Shown piece after piece: positions 53,965-63,144 of a stretch of DNA of 64,000 bases (positions are counted from its first letter, which is position 1; each line of letters opens with the position of its first letter). The translations under genes were made by a program, and so were the position numbers. Origin of the DNA: CASICS01 sp045564455 (GTDB lineage Bacteria > Pseudomonadota > Gammaproteobacteria > Magnimaribacterales > AG-339-G14); assembly GCA_045564455.1 (NCBI GenBank), contig JBJLHG010000002.1, forward strand, positions 1 through 64,000, given 5' to 3'. The notes below the pieces were generated by a model. It saw nothing but the letters and a program-made list of their open reading frames with translations, was not told the DNA's origin and did not search any database.

Positions 53965-55587
53965 ATGGAAATGCATTTTGCTAGTATCTGGGAACAAATA
54001 TCTGATCTTATTCCAGAAGAACCTGTTTTGATTTGTGAAAATAACATAATAAATTGGAAGGAATTTGACAATCGGTCGGCAAAACTAGCAAGTTTTCTTT
54101 CAAGCAAATCTTTAAAGACTGATTCTAAAGTCGGATTGTATCTTCATAATTCTAATGAATACATGGAAGCTCAATTTTCTGCTTTCAAAATTGAAGGCGT
54201 TCCTATCAACGTAAATTATAGATATGTTGAGGAAGAATTGATTTATTTATTAGACAATTCTGATGCTGAGGCAGTTTTTTTTCAGAGTTGTTATTCAGAA
54301 AGAATAAGTAAAATTGCAGAAAAACTTCCTAAAATTAAAGCTTTTATTCAGGTTGGTGGAAATGAGATTCTAGCAATTGAAAATTGCTATTCTTTTGAAG
54401 AAATTATCGATAACAATAAACCAATGGAAAGAATTGTTAGAGACGAAGACAACATTTATATGCTTTATACAGGCGGAACAACTGGCATGCCAAAAGGTGT
54501 TATGTATAAACATCGTCTATTTATAAGTAGTCTTCTCAAAACTGCAGCTTCCATGGGTTTTGACGTTCCTGATGATCCAGAAAAAATTCCTGAAGTAATA
54601 TTGAATTTAGCTAAGACTGAACAGTTATCTAAAACTATTGTGGCTTGTCCGCTGATGCATGGAACAGGTATGTGGTTGGGAGCTTTCGTACCTCTTTTTT
54701 CTGGAGGTGCTTGTGTCACTATTCCTCAATTAGGGTTTGATCCTGATTTGCTTTTAAAAAAAGTAGCTGAGGAAAAAATAAATAATATTATTATTGTTGG
54801 AGATGCTTTTGCGCGTCCAATTTTAGACTCACTTAACAAAGCAAAAGAGCAAGGAAACCCATACGATCTATCATCTTTGAGATCAATAATTTCAAGTGGC
54901 GTCATGTGGAGTGCTGAAGTAAAGCAAGGACTTTTGGAACACGCCGATATTTTATTAATTGATGCAATGGGTTCTACCGAAGGAGGAATGGGATCTTCTG
55001 TTGCAAATAGAGAAGCGCCTGCCATTACAGCAAAATTTTCTATCAATCCGGGAGTAATCGTCGTAACCGACGATGGAAGAGAAGTGGAGCCTGGTTCTGA
55101 TGAAATGGGGAAAATAGGCACGAAAGGACTAGTTCCAGAAGGTTACTATAAAGATCCAAAAAAATCGGCTGAGACATTTAAAGAATTTAAGGGCGAGCGT
55201 TATAGTTTCCCAGGAGATTATGCTCTCGTTGAATCAGATGGCACGATTAAGCTTTTGGGTAGAGGAAGCAACTGTATCAATACTGCCGGTGAAAAAGTCT
55301 ATCCCGAAGAAGTGGAAGAAGCCTTAAAAAGACATCCAGATATCTATGATTGTCTGGTTGTTGGCGTGGATGACCAAAAATTTGGCCAAAAGGTTGTAGC
55401 GGTTGTTTCTAAAGAAAATGAAAACTTAAGTCAAGATGAATTGATAAATTTTTCTAGAGAACACTTATCTGGTTACAAGCTACCTAAGAGTATCTTATTT
55501 GTTGAAAAAGTGGAAAGGGCTCCAAATGGAAAAGCTAATTACAAGTGGGCAAAAAATGAAGCTGAGAAATTTGTAAAAAGTTTATAA
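53965..55587 (+). CDS. Acyl-CoA synthetase (AMP-forming, FadD-like)
   Basis: An ANL-superfamily adenylate-forming ligase of 540 residues. A3 loop YTGGTTGMPKGV starts at Y168; VACPLMHGTGMW, IDAMGSTEGGMG, the hinge region LLGRGSNCINTAGEKVYPEEVEEAL and the catalytic K523 (APNGKANYKW) are intact. This pattern is that of fatty- or other carboxylic-acid CoA ligases rather than AcsA, since the AcsA-specific N-terminal region is absent. Substrate chain unknown. A GGGGAGA ribosome-binding site suggests strong translation. Its 3' end overlaps glnB by 6 bases. It may feed the thiolase at 35-36 kb, but nothing links them directly. Confidence 0.9.
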   Translation: MEMHFASIWEQISDLIPEEPVLICENNIINWKEFDNRSAKLASFLSSKSLKTDSKVGLYLHNSNEYMEAQFSAFKIEGVPINVNYRYVEEELIYLLDNSDAEAVFFQSCYSERISKIAEKLPKIKAFIQVGGNEILAIENCYSFEEIIDNNKPMERIVRDEDNIYMLYTGGTTGMPKGVMYKHRLFISSLLKTAASMGFDVPDDPEKIPEVILNLAKTEQLSKTIVACPLMHGTGMWLGAFVPLFSGGACVTIPQLGFDPDLLLKKVAEEKINNIIIVGDAFARPILDSLNKAKEQGNPYDLSSLRSIISSGVMWSAEVKQGLLEHADILLIDAMGSTEGGMGSSVANREAPAITAKFSINPGVIVVTDDGREVEPGSDEMGKIGTKGLVPEGYYKDPKKSAETFKEFKGERYSFPGDYALVESDGTIKLLGRGSNCINTAGEKVYPEEVEEALKRHPDIYDCLVVGVDDQKFGQKVVAVVSKENENLSQDELINFSREHLSGYKLPKSILFVEKVERAPNGKANYKWAKNEAEKFVKSL

Positions 55588-55920
55588 AGCTTCTTCGCCG
55601 GTCTCGCCGGTTCTTATTCTTATGGCTTGCTCTAAAGAATAAACGAATATTTTTCCGTCTCCTACTTTGCCTGTGTTGGAAACACTTCTAATCGCTTCAA
55701 CAACAGAATCAACTTGAGAATCTTTTACAGCTAATTCGATTTTAATTTTTGGAAGAAAATCTACTTTATATTCTGTTCCTCTATAAAGTTCAGTTTGACC
55801 TTTTTGTCTTCCGAAACCCTTAACTTCTGAAACCGTCATGCCTGAAGCTTGCGCCTCACCAAGAGCAGTTCTTACATCTTCCAACTTGATAGGCTTTATA
55901 ATAGCAACGATAAATTTCAA
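55582..55920 (-). CDS. glnB: Nitrogen regulatory protein PII
   Basis: A trimeric signal protein reading 2-oxoglutarate, ATP/ADP and glutamine status. The T-loop GRQKGQTELYRGTEYKVDFLP keeps the uridylylation site Y51; the B-loop TGKVGDGKIFV and C-loop IRIRTGE are intact. The start is TTG: the one at 55920 has GGGA seven bases upstream and gives exactly 112 residues, the usual PII length, so I prefer it to a TTG four codons earlier. GlnB and GlnK cannot be separated by sequence here; no amtB is adjacent. Confidence 0.93.
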   Translation of the reverse strand: MKFIVAIIKPIKLEDVRTALGEAQASGMTVSEVKGFGRQKGQTELYRGTEYKVDFLPKIKIELAVKDSQVDSVVEAIRSVSNTGKVGDGKIFVYSLEQAIRIRTGETGEEAL

Positions 55921-55987
55921 TTTTTTTCCCAAATTTATATAGAAAAATTATCTTACTCTTAATAAGAAAACTTTTAAAGAATAGTTT

Positions 55988-57253
55988 CTAATTAATTAAA
56001 TTATTTATTTTTTGTACAGATCTTTTTACCGATCCCTTTTTTGATAGAAGATACTCTTTGCTTGCAACTTGAATGCTTTCTTCAAAAGATTTTAATAAAT
56101 CTTTTTCCCATATTGAAAAAATTTCACTTGAGGTTTCGCCTTGTTTAAGAATTCCTTTTTTTATAAGATCTTCAGAAATTTCTTTGAAATTGAATGTACT
56201 TTTTCCTGAAGAGATTGGTATTCCATATTTAACTGCCTCTAAAAAATTTTGGCCTCCATGGGGCACCAAGGTTCCTCCAATAAAAGCAATAGTAGAAATT
56301 GAAAAAATTGAATCTAAGTGACCTATTTTATTAACAACCGAAATTCTATTATTTAAATTAAAAAGAGTTTCTTCTTCTTGTTCTAAGTAAGAGAACTTAA
56401 TATCAAGATCTCTAATTATTTCTCCTACTTCTTCTGCTCTATGAGGATGTCTTGGAGCTATTACTAAATGAATCGATTCATCGTTTAACTTTTGAAAACT
56501 TTCGAGAAGAATCTCCTCCTCACCTGGATGAGTACTCGCACAAGTAATTATTCTTTTTTTAGAAAGCGCGTCACGGTCTACTTTAAAAGAAAGACCGCTA
56601 ATTAATTTTGCAGCTGCATCAAATTTTAAAGAAAAATCATGGAAGGCATTTTTTCTTATTACACCAAGCTCAATAAAGTTATTTTTATCATTTTCACTTT
56701 GAGCAATTACCAAATCGAAAAGGCGAAATATCTCTTTAAAAAAATTAGGAAACTTCAAATACTTTTTTTTAGAACTTTCTGAAAGTCTGCCGTTTAACAA
56801 AACAACTGGAATCTTCTTTTTTGAACAAGAAGAAATCATGTTGGGCCATACTTCGGTATCTATTAAAATCATGCAAGTTGGTTTCCAAAATTTTAAAAAT
56901 TTATCAACACAAAAATCTAAATCAAATGGAAAGTATTGATGATTAACAGTATCTCCAAGAATTTTTTTAACTCTAGAAGAGCCTGTAACAGTAGTTGTAG
57001 AAATCAAGATTGATCTATCAGGATATTTTAATTGAATTTCTTCGATAAGATTTATCGATGTATTAACCTCTCCAACAGAAACTGCATGTATCCAGATACA
57101 GTCTTCTTTGTGCGCTTGAATTTTTAACGGTTTAAACCCAAACCTTTCTTTTATTCGGCTCATCTCAAACATAGAAAATTCTTTTTTAGAAAAAATTTTT
57201 ATCAAAGCAAAGGGAAGATATAAGTATGTTAGAAGTTTATAGAAAATCATCAT
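55988..57253 (-). CDS. waaA: 3-deoxy-D-manno-octulosonic acid (Kdo) transferase
   Basis: Transfers Kdo from CMP-Kdo to lipid IVA at the inner-membrane face, making the LPS inner core. Membrane-anchoring N-terminus, then WIHAVSVGEVNTSINLIEEI (general base region), LISTTTVTGSSR, LIDTEVWPNMI, NGRLSESSKKKY, ASTHPGEEEILLESF, APRHPHRAEEV and FIGGTLVPHGGQNFLEAV, all GT30 motifs. 421 residues. Divergent from the LpxL-like gene that acts in the next LPS step. Confidence 0.95.
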   Translation of the reverse strand: MMIFYKLLTYLYLPFALIKIFSKKEFSMFEMSRIKERFGFKPLKIQAHKEDCIWIHAVSVGEVNTSINLIEEIQLKYPDRSILISTTTVTGSSRVKKILGDTVNHQYFPFDLDFCVDKFLKFWKPTCMILIDTEVWPNMISSCSKKKIPVVLLNGRLSESSKKKYLKFPNFFKEIFRLFDLVIAQSENDKNNFIELGVIRKNAFHDFSLKFDAAAKLISGLSFKVDRDALSKKRIITCASTHPGEEEILLESFQKLNDESIHLVIAPRHPHRAEEVGEIIRDLDIKFSYLEQEEETLFNLNNRISVVNKIGHLDSIFSISTIAFIGGTLVPHGGQNFLEAVKYGIPISSGKSTFNFKEISEDLIKKGILKQGETSSEIFSIWEKDLLKSFEESIQVASKEYLLSKKGSVKRSVQKINNLIN

Positions 57254-57330
57254 TTAAATTTAACTGATAGTTGATTCTAGACTAAATAACTTGATGTAAG
57301 AAAGCGTCAAGTCTAATCTATTGAAGATAT

Positions 57331-58227
57331 ATGAAGATTGTAGAATTTTTCCTCACACTTTTTTTAAGAATTATGAGTTTGCTTCCTCAAAGAGTTCAAT
57401 TTTTAATTGGAAGGATTGTTGGATTGATTCTGTTTAAGTTCCTTGATGAAAGACGCGAAATAGCTCACTGGAATATAAAAAAATGTTTTCCAGAGAAAGA
57501 TTTGAAAGAAATAGATTTTATTTTGAAAGAAAATTTTAAACGTTTAGGGGAATCAATTTTTGAGTTTCTCAACTCTTTCTGGGCTTCAGATAAAAAGTTG
57601 AAAAAACTTATTAAAAATTTTGATGAAGTTAAAAAAGTAGCTGATAACTTAGATCCAAAAAAAGGAAAACTTATTTTAGTTTTACATACCCCAAATACGG
57701 ACATGGTTGTAAGAGCATCTTCGTTATTTTTAAAAGTATCTGGTATGGCTAAAGTGCAAAGCATTAGAGTCCTGGAAAATATCTTAACTGCTAGTAGAAA
57801 AAAGTTTGTTGAAAGAATTTTTAGACCAAATGAAGGAAGTGATTTCCTAGCTTCTTTAGAAAACGGCAAAGCTAATTTGTATGCTCCTGATCAAGATTAT
57901 GGATATCAACATTCGATATTTATTGACTTTTTTGGGCACAAGGCACTAACTGTTAAATTCCCTTCCATTCTTGTAGAAAGAACAAATTGTGAAGTTTTTT
58001 TATTTACTCTTAAAAAAGAAGATCTTTTTTATAAAGCTTCTTTAAAACAATTAGACCTTAAAGGTGAGAATATTGAAGAGGATCTAATTAAAATAAATTT
58101 AGCAGCAGAAAATTATATTAAAAACTCCCCAGATAACTATTTGTGGAGTCACAGAAGATTTAAAAATAGACCAGAGGGAGAAAAAGACTTTTATCCTAAA
58201 AATCTTTTACGAAATAGGCCTAGTTAA
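57331..58227 (+). CDS. lpxL: LpxL/HtrB-family lipid A late acyltransferase
   Basis: Adds a secondary acyl chain to Kdo2-lipid A. An N-terminal membrane helix is followed by the catalytic H119-x4-D124 (LHTPNTDMV), YAPDQDYG and near the end LWSHRRFKNRPEGE, all hallmarks of the family. 298 residues. It faces waaA, and lipid A acylation normally needs Kdo, so the pair makes functional sense. Whether it is LpxL- or LpxM-like is not resolved. The last 21 bases overlap convergent panC. Confidence 0.9.
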   Translation: MKIVEFFLTLFLRIMSLLPQRVQFLIGRIVGLILFKFLDERREIAHWNIKKCFPEKDLKEIDFILKENFKRLGESIFEFLNSFWASDKKLKKLIKNFDEVKKVADNLDPKKGKLILVLHTPNTDMVVRASSLFLKVSGMAKVQSIRVLENILTASRKKFVERIFRPNEGSDFLASLENGKANLYAPDQDYGYQHSIFIDFFGHKALTVKFPSILVERTNCEVFLFTLKKEDLFYKASLKQLDLKGENIEEDLIKINLAAENYIKNSPDNYLWSHRRFKNRPEGEKDFYPKNLLRNRPS

Positions 58228-59055
58228 AAAAATGTTATCTATTAATCTTACTCCGGCATAATTAATAGCTATTGCAATGAGTATTTCTGAATCTTCTTTT
58301 TTTAAACCTTCAAGAGTTTTAGCATTAACAAATTCTAAGTAATCCACTTCAAAGTTCTCTTTTAAAAATATTTCTTGATAAGAGCTTTTTAGAAAATCTA
58401 ACTCTTTTTTAAAATCATTTTTATTTAGAATAATTTTTATTAGTTCAGCTGATATTTCTTTTAGATAAAAATAGATTTTTGCAGCTTTTAACTTATCCCT
58501 TTTCGATAAATAATTATTTCTTGAAGACAGGGCAAGGCCATTTCTATCTCTAATTATCGGGTTGGTTATTAATTCAGTCGAAAGCTCGGAGTTTTTTAAA
58601 TGTTCTTTTATTATTAATTGTTGCTGAAAATCTTTTTGTCCAAAAATACAATATTCGGGCTTTATAAGCTCTAAAAAACGATTAACAATAGTTAAGACGC
58701 CATCAAAATGTCCAGGACGGCTTTTACCACATAAAAAATTACTAAATGGAGCTTTAAGTTCTTTAATGTTTTCTAAGATTTTTTTTCCATCAGGAATAAA
58801 AGCCAAGGTACATTTTTCTTTTTTTAATAATCTTAAATCCTCTTCTGTAGTTCTTGGATATTTAGAAAAATCTTCTGTAGGTCCAAACTGGAGAGGATTA
58901 ACAAAGATTGTAACCATTGGCGATAAATTTAGCTTTAGAGCATATTTTACAAGGCTTAAATGTCCCTCATGCAAATTACCCATCGTAGGAATTAAAGCTA
59001 AAGGTCGATATTTATTTATAAGATCTAAATCTGATAGATTTTCAAAGATTTCCAC
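58207..59055 (-). CDS. panC: Pantothenate synthetase
   Basis: Condenses pantoate and beta-alanine with ATP. HxGH motif HEGH at 29-32 within PTMGNLHEGHLSLV, FVNPLQFGPTEDFSKYPRT, GKSRPGHFDGVLTIV, FGQKDFQQ and LALSSRNNYLS are conserved. 282 residues; GTG start, overlapping the panB stop by one base. Confidence 0.96.
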   Translation of the reverse strand: MEIFENLSDLDLINKYRPLALIPTMGNLHEGHLSLVKYALKLNLSPMVTIFVNPLQFGPTEDFSKYPRTTEEDLRLLKKEKCTLAFIPDGKKILENIKELKAPFSNFLCGKSRPGHFDGVLTIVNRFLELIKPEYCIFGQKDFQQQLIIKEHLKNSELSTELITNPIIRDRNGLALSSRNNYLSKRDKLKAAKIYFYLKEISAELIKIILNKNDFKKELDFLKSSYQEIFLKENFEVDYLEFVNAKTLEGLKKEDSEILIAIAINYAGVRLIDNIFLTRPIS

Positions 59056-59870
59056 TATTCAAACCAGTGTTCTTGCGAAGGAAAACTTACTGACCTTACT
59101 GCTTTCACATAAGCTTCTAGCGCTTCAGCTATAGAATTGTTTTCTGCTAAGAAGTTTTTTACAAATTTAGGCTGTTTTGGCAAGGTTTTTATTCCCAACA
59201 TGTCATGAATAACCATGATTTGTGCATCAGTATAAGAACCTGCACCGATGCCTATTGTAGGAATCGAAAGTGCATCAGATATTTTTTTTGTTAAATCTAC
59301 AGGAATACATTCTAAAAGTAATAGTTCTGCACCCGCATTTTCCAAGCTTTTAGCTTCTTCTATCATTTTAGAGTGAGAGGATGGGTCTCTGCCTTGAACA
59401 AAAAAACCTCCTATTCTATTTATGGATTGAGGTGTTAATCCCATATGCGCGCAGACTGGAATTCCTCTTTGGGAGAGCAATTCTGTAGTTTTTAAAATAA
59501 CCTCTCCGCCTTCAACTTTTACGGAATTTGCTCCTGCTTGCATTAGTCTTGTAGCATTTTCATATGCAAGTTGTTCTGTTGCGTAGCTCATAAATGGCAT
59601 ATCAGCCATTAAGTGAGCACCTTTGTTTCCACTTTTAACACACCTCAAGTGATATAAAATATCTTCCATAGAAACAGGCACAGTTGAATCATGACCTTGA
59701 ATTACCATTCCAAGACTATCTCCAACTAAAATTAATTCTATGCCGGCCTCACACATCATAGAAGTAATAGTTGCTTCGTATGAGGTTAAGGCAGCAAACT
59801 TTTGACTATTAGCTTTATGATTTCTAAAAGTTTGAAGAGAAATGGGCTTTGAGCTAGATTCTGTAGACAT
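59055..59870 (-). CDS. panB: 3-methyl-2-oxobutanoate hydroxymethyltransferase
   Basis: First step of pantothenate synthesis, hydroxymethylation of ketoisovalerate by methylene-THF. Metal-binding D51 (LVGDSLGMV), VPVSMEDILYH, DMPFMSY, VKVEGGE, PVCAHMGLTPQS and IGIGAGSYTDAQIMVIHDMLG are intact. 271 residues. panB-panC order is common; panD is absent, so beta-alanine must come from elsewhere. Confidence 0.96.
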   Translation of the reverse strand: MSTESSSKPISLQTFRNHKANSQKFAALTSYEATITSMMCEAGIELILVGDSLGMVIQGHDSTVPVSMEDILYHLRCVKSGNKGAHLMADMPFMSYATEQLAYENATRLMQAGANSVKVEGGEVILKTTELLSQRGIPVCAHMGLTPQSINRIGGFFVQGRDPSSHSKMIEEAKSLENAGAELLLLECIPVDLTKKISDALSIPTIGIGAGSYTDAQIMVIHDMLGIKTLPKQPKFVKNFLAENNSIAEALEAYVKAVRSVSFPSQEHWFE

Positions 59871-59922
59871 ATTTAAAAAGGAAATAATTTTAACTTTTTT
59901 ATCATCTCAAGTAAGTAAAAAT

Positions 59923-60810
59923 TTATTTTCCAAGGAAGTCTGCAATTTTCAAAGCGACAGCATCAGTATTTTCTATAGGTAAAAAATGTGATCCACTCAT
60001 CTCTTCAATTTTAAAGCTATATTTTTTAGATACATATTCTTTAGCTTTTTCAGAAAAAGTTGAGGTTTCCATTGAGCCCTTCAAAATAAAAGCAGAAATA
60101 TGTATATTTTTTAAAAATTTATAAGTGTTATAAGAAACCGTTTGGAAAGTCTTTGCCTCCCAAAATGGATCGCAACTTAAAGATACTCCTTCCTTGGTTT
60201 CTTTTAAGCCACCCTCCAAATAGTTTTTTAAAGCTTCGTCAGGCCAATTCTTAAAGATTGCCCTCCCAGTAAAATGCTCAATTGCGCTTTCAAGATTATT
60301 GAAAGATTTTCTTCTTTTAGCGGCACTTGATGAAATTTCGGAAGAGTCGCCTATTTTAAAGAATCTTTTTACTGATAGAGAAAAACCTTCTGAAAAATCA
60401 TAAAAGAGAACAGGCTCTATCATTATTAACTTTCTTATTTTTTTTAATTTACTAGAAATGCGAGCAGAAACTATCGCACCCATTGAGTGTCCAGCTATAT
60501 CACAAGATTCAACACCAATTTCATTGATAAAATTAATGGCATCTTTTTCGTAAGTCTTCCAAGACTTTAAATTTTTGTGGTTTGCATCTGCCCTAGTTAG
60601 TCCGTGACCTCTTTGATCTAGAACATAGATAGTTCTTTCCCCATTAAATTTTTTATAAAGTTTAGACAAAAAATTTATATAGGTTGCGGCATTTAAACCA
60701 GTAGCATGAAGAAAAAATATGGGATTTTTATTCGAATTAGATGGAAAAAAAAGATATGAAAAACTTTCACCCTTGATATTTATTTCTTTTCTTTCGGCTT
60801 TTAAAGACAT
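59923..60810 (-). CDS. Alpha/beta hydrolase, function unknown
   Basis: An alpha/beta-hydrolase-fold protein of 295 residues. Oxyanion HATGLN (35-40), nucleophile elbow GHSMGA with S109, and likely H275 (GSHFLPIE) make a complete triad; the acid is probably near LKGSMETSTFS. YVLDQRGHGLT resembles esterases and epoxide-hydrolase-like enzymes, but the substrate cannot be named. It lies 52 bases upstream of panB and is divergent from a methyltransferase across only 23 bases. Confidence 0.8.
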   Translation of the reverse strand: MSLKAERKEINIKGESFSYLFFPSNSNKNPIFFLHATGLNAATYINFLSKLYKKFNGERTIYVLDQRGHGLTRADANHKNLKSWKTYEKDAINFINEIGVESCDIAGHSMGAIVSARISSKLKKIRKLIMIEPVLFYDFSEGFSLSVKRFFKIGDSSEISSSAAKRRKSFNNLESAIEHFTGRAIFKNWPDEALKNYLEGGLKETKEGVSLSCDPFWEAKTFQTVSYNTYKFLKNIHISAFILKGSMETSTFSEKAKEYVSKKYSFKIEEMSGSHFLPIENTDAVALKIADFLGK

Positions 60811-60833
60811 GATTATTAATTTATATTGAAATT

Positions 60834-61442
60834 ATGGAGCTATTAAACACCGTTAAGGGTTTCCTTGACAATTCTGAAGGGAAAAAACTTGCAGAATTAA
60901 TTGATCTAACTGCTCACATAGGCCCAGCTTTAGAGATAGGCAGTTATTGTGGCAAGTCTGCACTAGTTTTCGGGAACGCATGCAAACAAAATAATTCATT
61001 TATATTTACTGTTGACCATCATACTGGCTCTGAAGAGCATCAAATAGGAGAGGAATATCATGATCCAGATCTCTATGACATTCGATTAGATAAATTTAAT
61101 ACTCTGCCTGAGCTTTTAAAAAATATTCGCGAATTTTCTTGCCAAAATAATATCATTCCTGTTGTTGGGAACTCGTCTAAAATTGCGAAAAGTTGGAAAA
61201 CGCCTCTAGGGCTTCTTTTTATTGATGGAGGTCATAGCATGGATGCTGCACTAAAAGACTATCAAGGATGGAATGAATTTATTCTTCCAAATGGAATATT
61301 AGCTATTCATGATGTTTTTCCTGACCCTAAAGATGGAGGCAGGCCCCCTTATGAAATCTATTGTCTTGCACTTCAATCCGGAAATTATGAAGAATTAGAA
61401 ATAGTTGATTCTTTAGCAATTCTAAAAAAAATTAATCACTAA
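60834..61442 (+). CDS. Class I SAM-dependent methyltransferase
   Basis: A 202-residue Rossmann methyltransferase of the Methyltransf_24 type. Motif I is ALEIGSYCGKSALVFG (32-47), the acidic loop FTVDHH, then LLFIDGGHSMDAALKDYQGW and NGILAIHDVFPDP. This form is found in small-molecule and sugar methyltransferases. TATATT ends six bases before the ATG and there is no ribosome-binding site. Its 3' end overlaps the convergent toroid gene by 11 bases, and it probably belongs functionally with the next three genes. Confidence 0.8.
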   Translation: MELLNTVKGFLDNSEGKKLAELIDLTAHIGPALEIGSYCGKSALVFGNACKQNNSFIFTVDHHTGSEEHQIGEEYHDPDLYDIRLDKFNTLPELLKNIREFSCQNNIIPVVGNSSKIAKSWKTPLGLLFIDGGHSMDAALKDYQGWNEFILPNGILAIHDVFPDPKDGGRPPYEIYCLALQSGNYEELEIVDSLAILKKINH

Positions 61443-62433
61443 AAAAATTTGAAGATTCAGAGAAGCCATAAAGTGAATTGGCGGCTAATATAACTGCAGC
61501 TGCTGTCCAACTTGGTTTTTCTTCGGGCCAGTATTTTTTATCCTTAAATACATAACCTGTCCAAAATAGTTTACTCTCTGGATCTGCTAGAGCGCAGACG
61601 TTAGAAAATATTTCTTCTGCTTTCTTTTTTTCAGACATCTTTACCAATGTTAAAACAAGTTCGCATGATTCGGCTGCAGTAACCCATGGTTCTTCTTCAA
61701 CACATTTGCATCCTAAACCTTGCACAACAAATTCATCCCATCTTGCATCTATCCTTAATTTGGCTTCGTTATCAGAGATAATCCCGCAAAGAATAGGATA
61801 ATACCAATCCATGCTATACCTATCTTTACTTTTCCAGTTCCTGTCGAATCGTTGTGACTTGTTTTTAATAGCATTAAACAACCAATTTGTTTCTTTTTCA
61901 TATATTTTTTCTGAAAATCCAAGCTCAAAAGAAATTTTTTGAAAACACAACAAGCTTTTATATATTGAAGAGCAGCCAGTCAAAAGAGAGTCATCCATCC
62001 AGTCATTATTCTCATCTTTTGCCCAAAGAATATCTCCATCTTTTGTCTGGCCCGATACAACAAACTCCATGGCTTTCGATATTGTTGGCCATAGATCTTT
62101 TAAAAATTGTTTATCTTTAAAATTTAAAAAATGGTGCCATGCTCCTGTTGCAATATAAGCAGCAAAATTTGTTTCTTTTTTTAAATTAACTGCTTTATCA
62201 CCTAGATATTCCGAAAACCACGAACCATCTTTTTCTTGAGAATTTTTTAACCAATCATAAGCTTTTATTGAATTAGACTGAAAACCTAAAACATCCAAAC
62301 CCATTGCTGATTCAACATGATCCCAAGGATCTATTTTACTTTTGGGTTCCCATGCAATAACTCCACCCTTGCCTTGACAAGAAATTATGTACGCTCCCAA
62401 ATGATGATAAGAATCTATTGAGTTCTTTATCAT
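61432..62433 (-). CDS. Alpha/alpha-toroid protein (annotated as prenyltransferase-like in relatives)
   Basis: A 333-residue protein with repeated helical pairs and Trp/Gly-rich turns of an alpha/alpha barrel: GGVIAWEPKSKIDPWDHVE, QEKDGSW, ETNFAAYIATGAWHHFL, LKDLWPTISKAMEFV, NDWMDDSLLTGCSSIYKSL, DWYYPILCG, PWVTAAESCELVL. Similar proteins I recall from actinobacteria are called prenyltransferase after the squalene-cyclase-like toroid, but the acidic residues and 'DGxxxW' turns would also fit a glycoside-hydrolase-like enzyme. Flanked by two methyltransferases and a GT4, it probably works on a sugar or lipid-linked sugar. Function unproven. Confidence 0.65.
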   Translation of the reverse strand: MIKNSIDSYHHLGAYIISCQGKGGVIAWEPKSKIDPWDHVESAMGLDVLGFQSNSIKAYDWLKNSQEKDGSWFSEYLGDKAVNLKKETNFAAYIATGAWHHFLNFKDKQFLKDLWPTISKAMEFVVSGQTKDGDILWAKDENNDWMDDSLLTGCSSIYKSLLCFQKISFELGFSEKIYEKETNWLFNAIKNKSQRFDRNWKSKDRYSMDWYYPILCGIISDNEAKLRIDARWDEFVVQGLGCKCVEEEPWVTAAESCELVLTLVKMSEKKKAEEIFSNVCALADPESKLFWTGYVFKDKKYWPEEKPSWTAAAVILAANSLYGFSESSNFFSD

Positions 62434-63144
62434 CTATTTATCCATTTTTTCGAAATATAAAACTACACTTTTGCCAATCAAAGGCTGTAAAACAAATTCT
62501 AGAATTTTAGTTATTAAAGGCTTTTTCATCATATCCCAAACTAAAAAACGGTGATAGAGATTAATGATTCTTGAGCTTTCCTTGGAATTCCACATAAGAC
62601 ATTGAAGCCACCAATAAGGAGAATGCAACGCATGGGCCCAATGACGTTTTTTGAATTTCAAACCTAAAGACAATATAGAATTTTTTAATTCTTTATACTT
62701 AAATATCCTTACATGTCCACCAGGTGTATTTTGATAGTCGATACTTAGTTTCCAGCAGATCCATTCTGGGAAGAACTTAGGAACACTAACTGCCATTTTT
62801 CCATTTGATTTTAAAACTCTGCTTATCTCTTTTAACGCTTCTTGATAATCAAGAATATGCTCTAAAACCTCTGAACAAATTATGTAATCGAAAGTTTCAT
62901 CTGCAAAAGGTAATTTTGTAGCATTCGCAACACCAAATTTACAAAGTTTTGAATTATTATTTTCATCAAACTCATCAAAATTTTTTTCAGCTACTTTTAT
63001 ATCTGACAAGCTCATGTCAAATCCAAACACATCAATATTTGCCGACATATAAGCGCCAAAACAATGTCTGCCTTGGCCGCAACCTAAATCTAGAAATTTC
63101 TTTTTTGGCTCAAAATTAAAATTGTCAAAATTTATAGTTTGCAT
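62434..63144 (-). CDS. Class I SAM-dependent methyltransferase (Methyltransf_11 type)
   Basis: A 236-residue methyltransferase with motif I FLDLGCGQGRHCFGAY (18-33), GFDMSLSDI, LPFADETFDYIICSEVLEHI and a later SVPKFFPEWICW. The C-terminal part is Trp/Tyr rich (HSPYWWLQCLMW) and might sit at the membrane. Adjacent genes abut exactly on both sides, so it is in one operon with the GT4 and toroid genes. Substrate unknown. Confidence 0.82.
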   Translation of the reverse strand: MQTINFDNFNFEPKKKFLDLGCGQGRHCFGAYMSANIDVFGFDMSLSDIKVAEKNFDEFDENNNSKLCKFGVANATKLPFADETFDYIICSEVLEHILDYQEALKEISRVLKSNGKMAVSVPKFFPEWICWKLSIDYQNTPGGHVRIFKYKELKNSILSLGLKFKKRHWAHALHSPYWWLQCLMWNSKESSRIINLYHRFLVWDMMKKPLITKILEFVLQPLIGKSVVLYFEKMDK

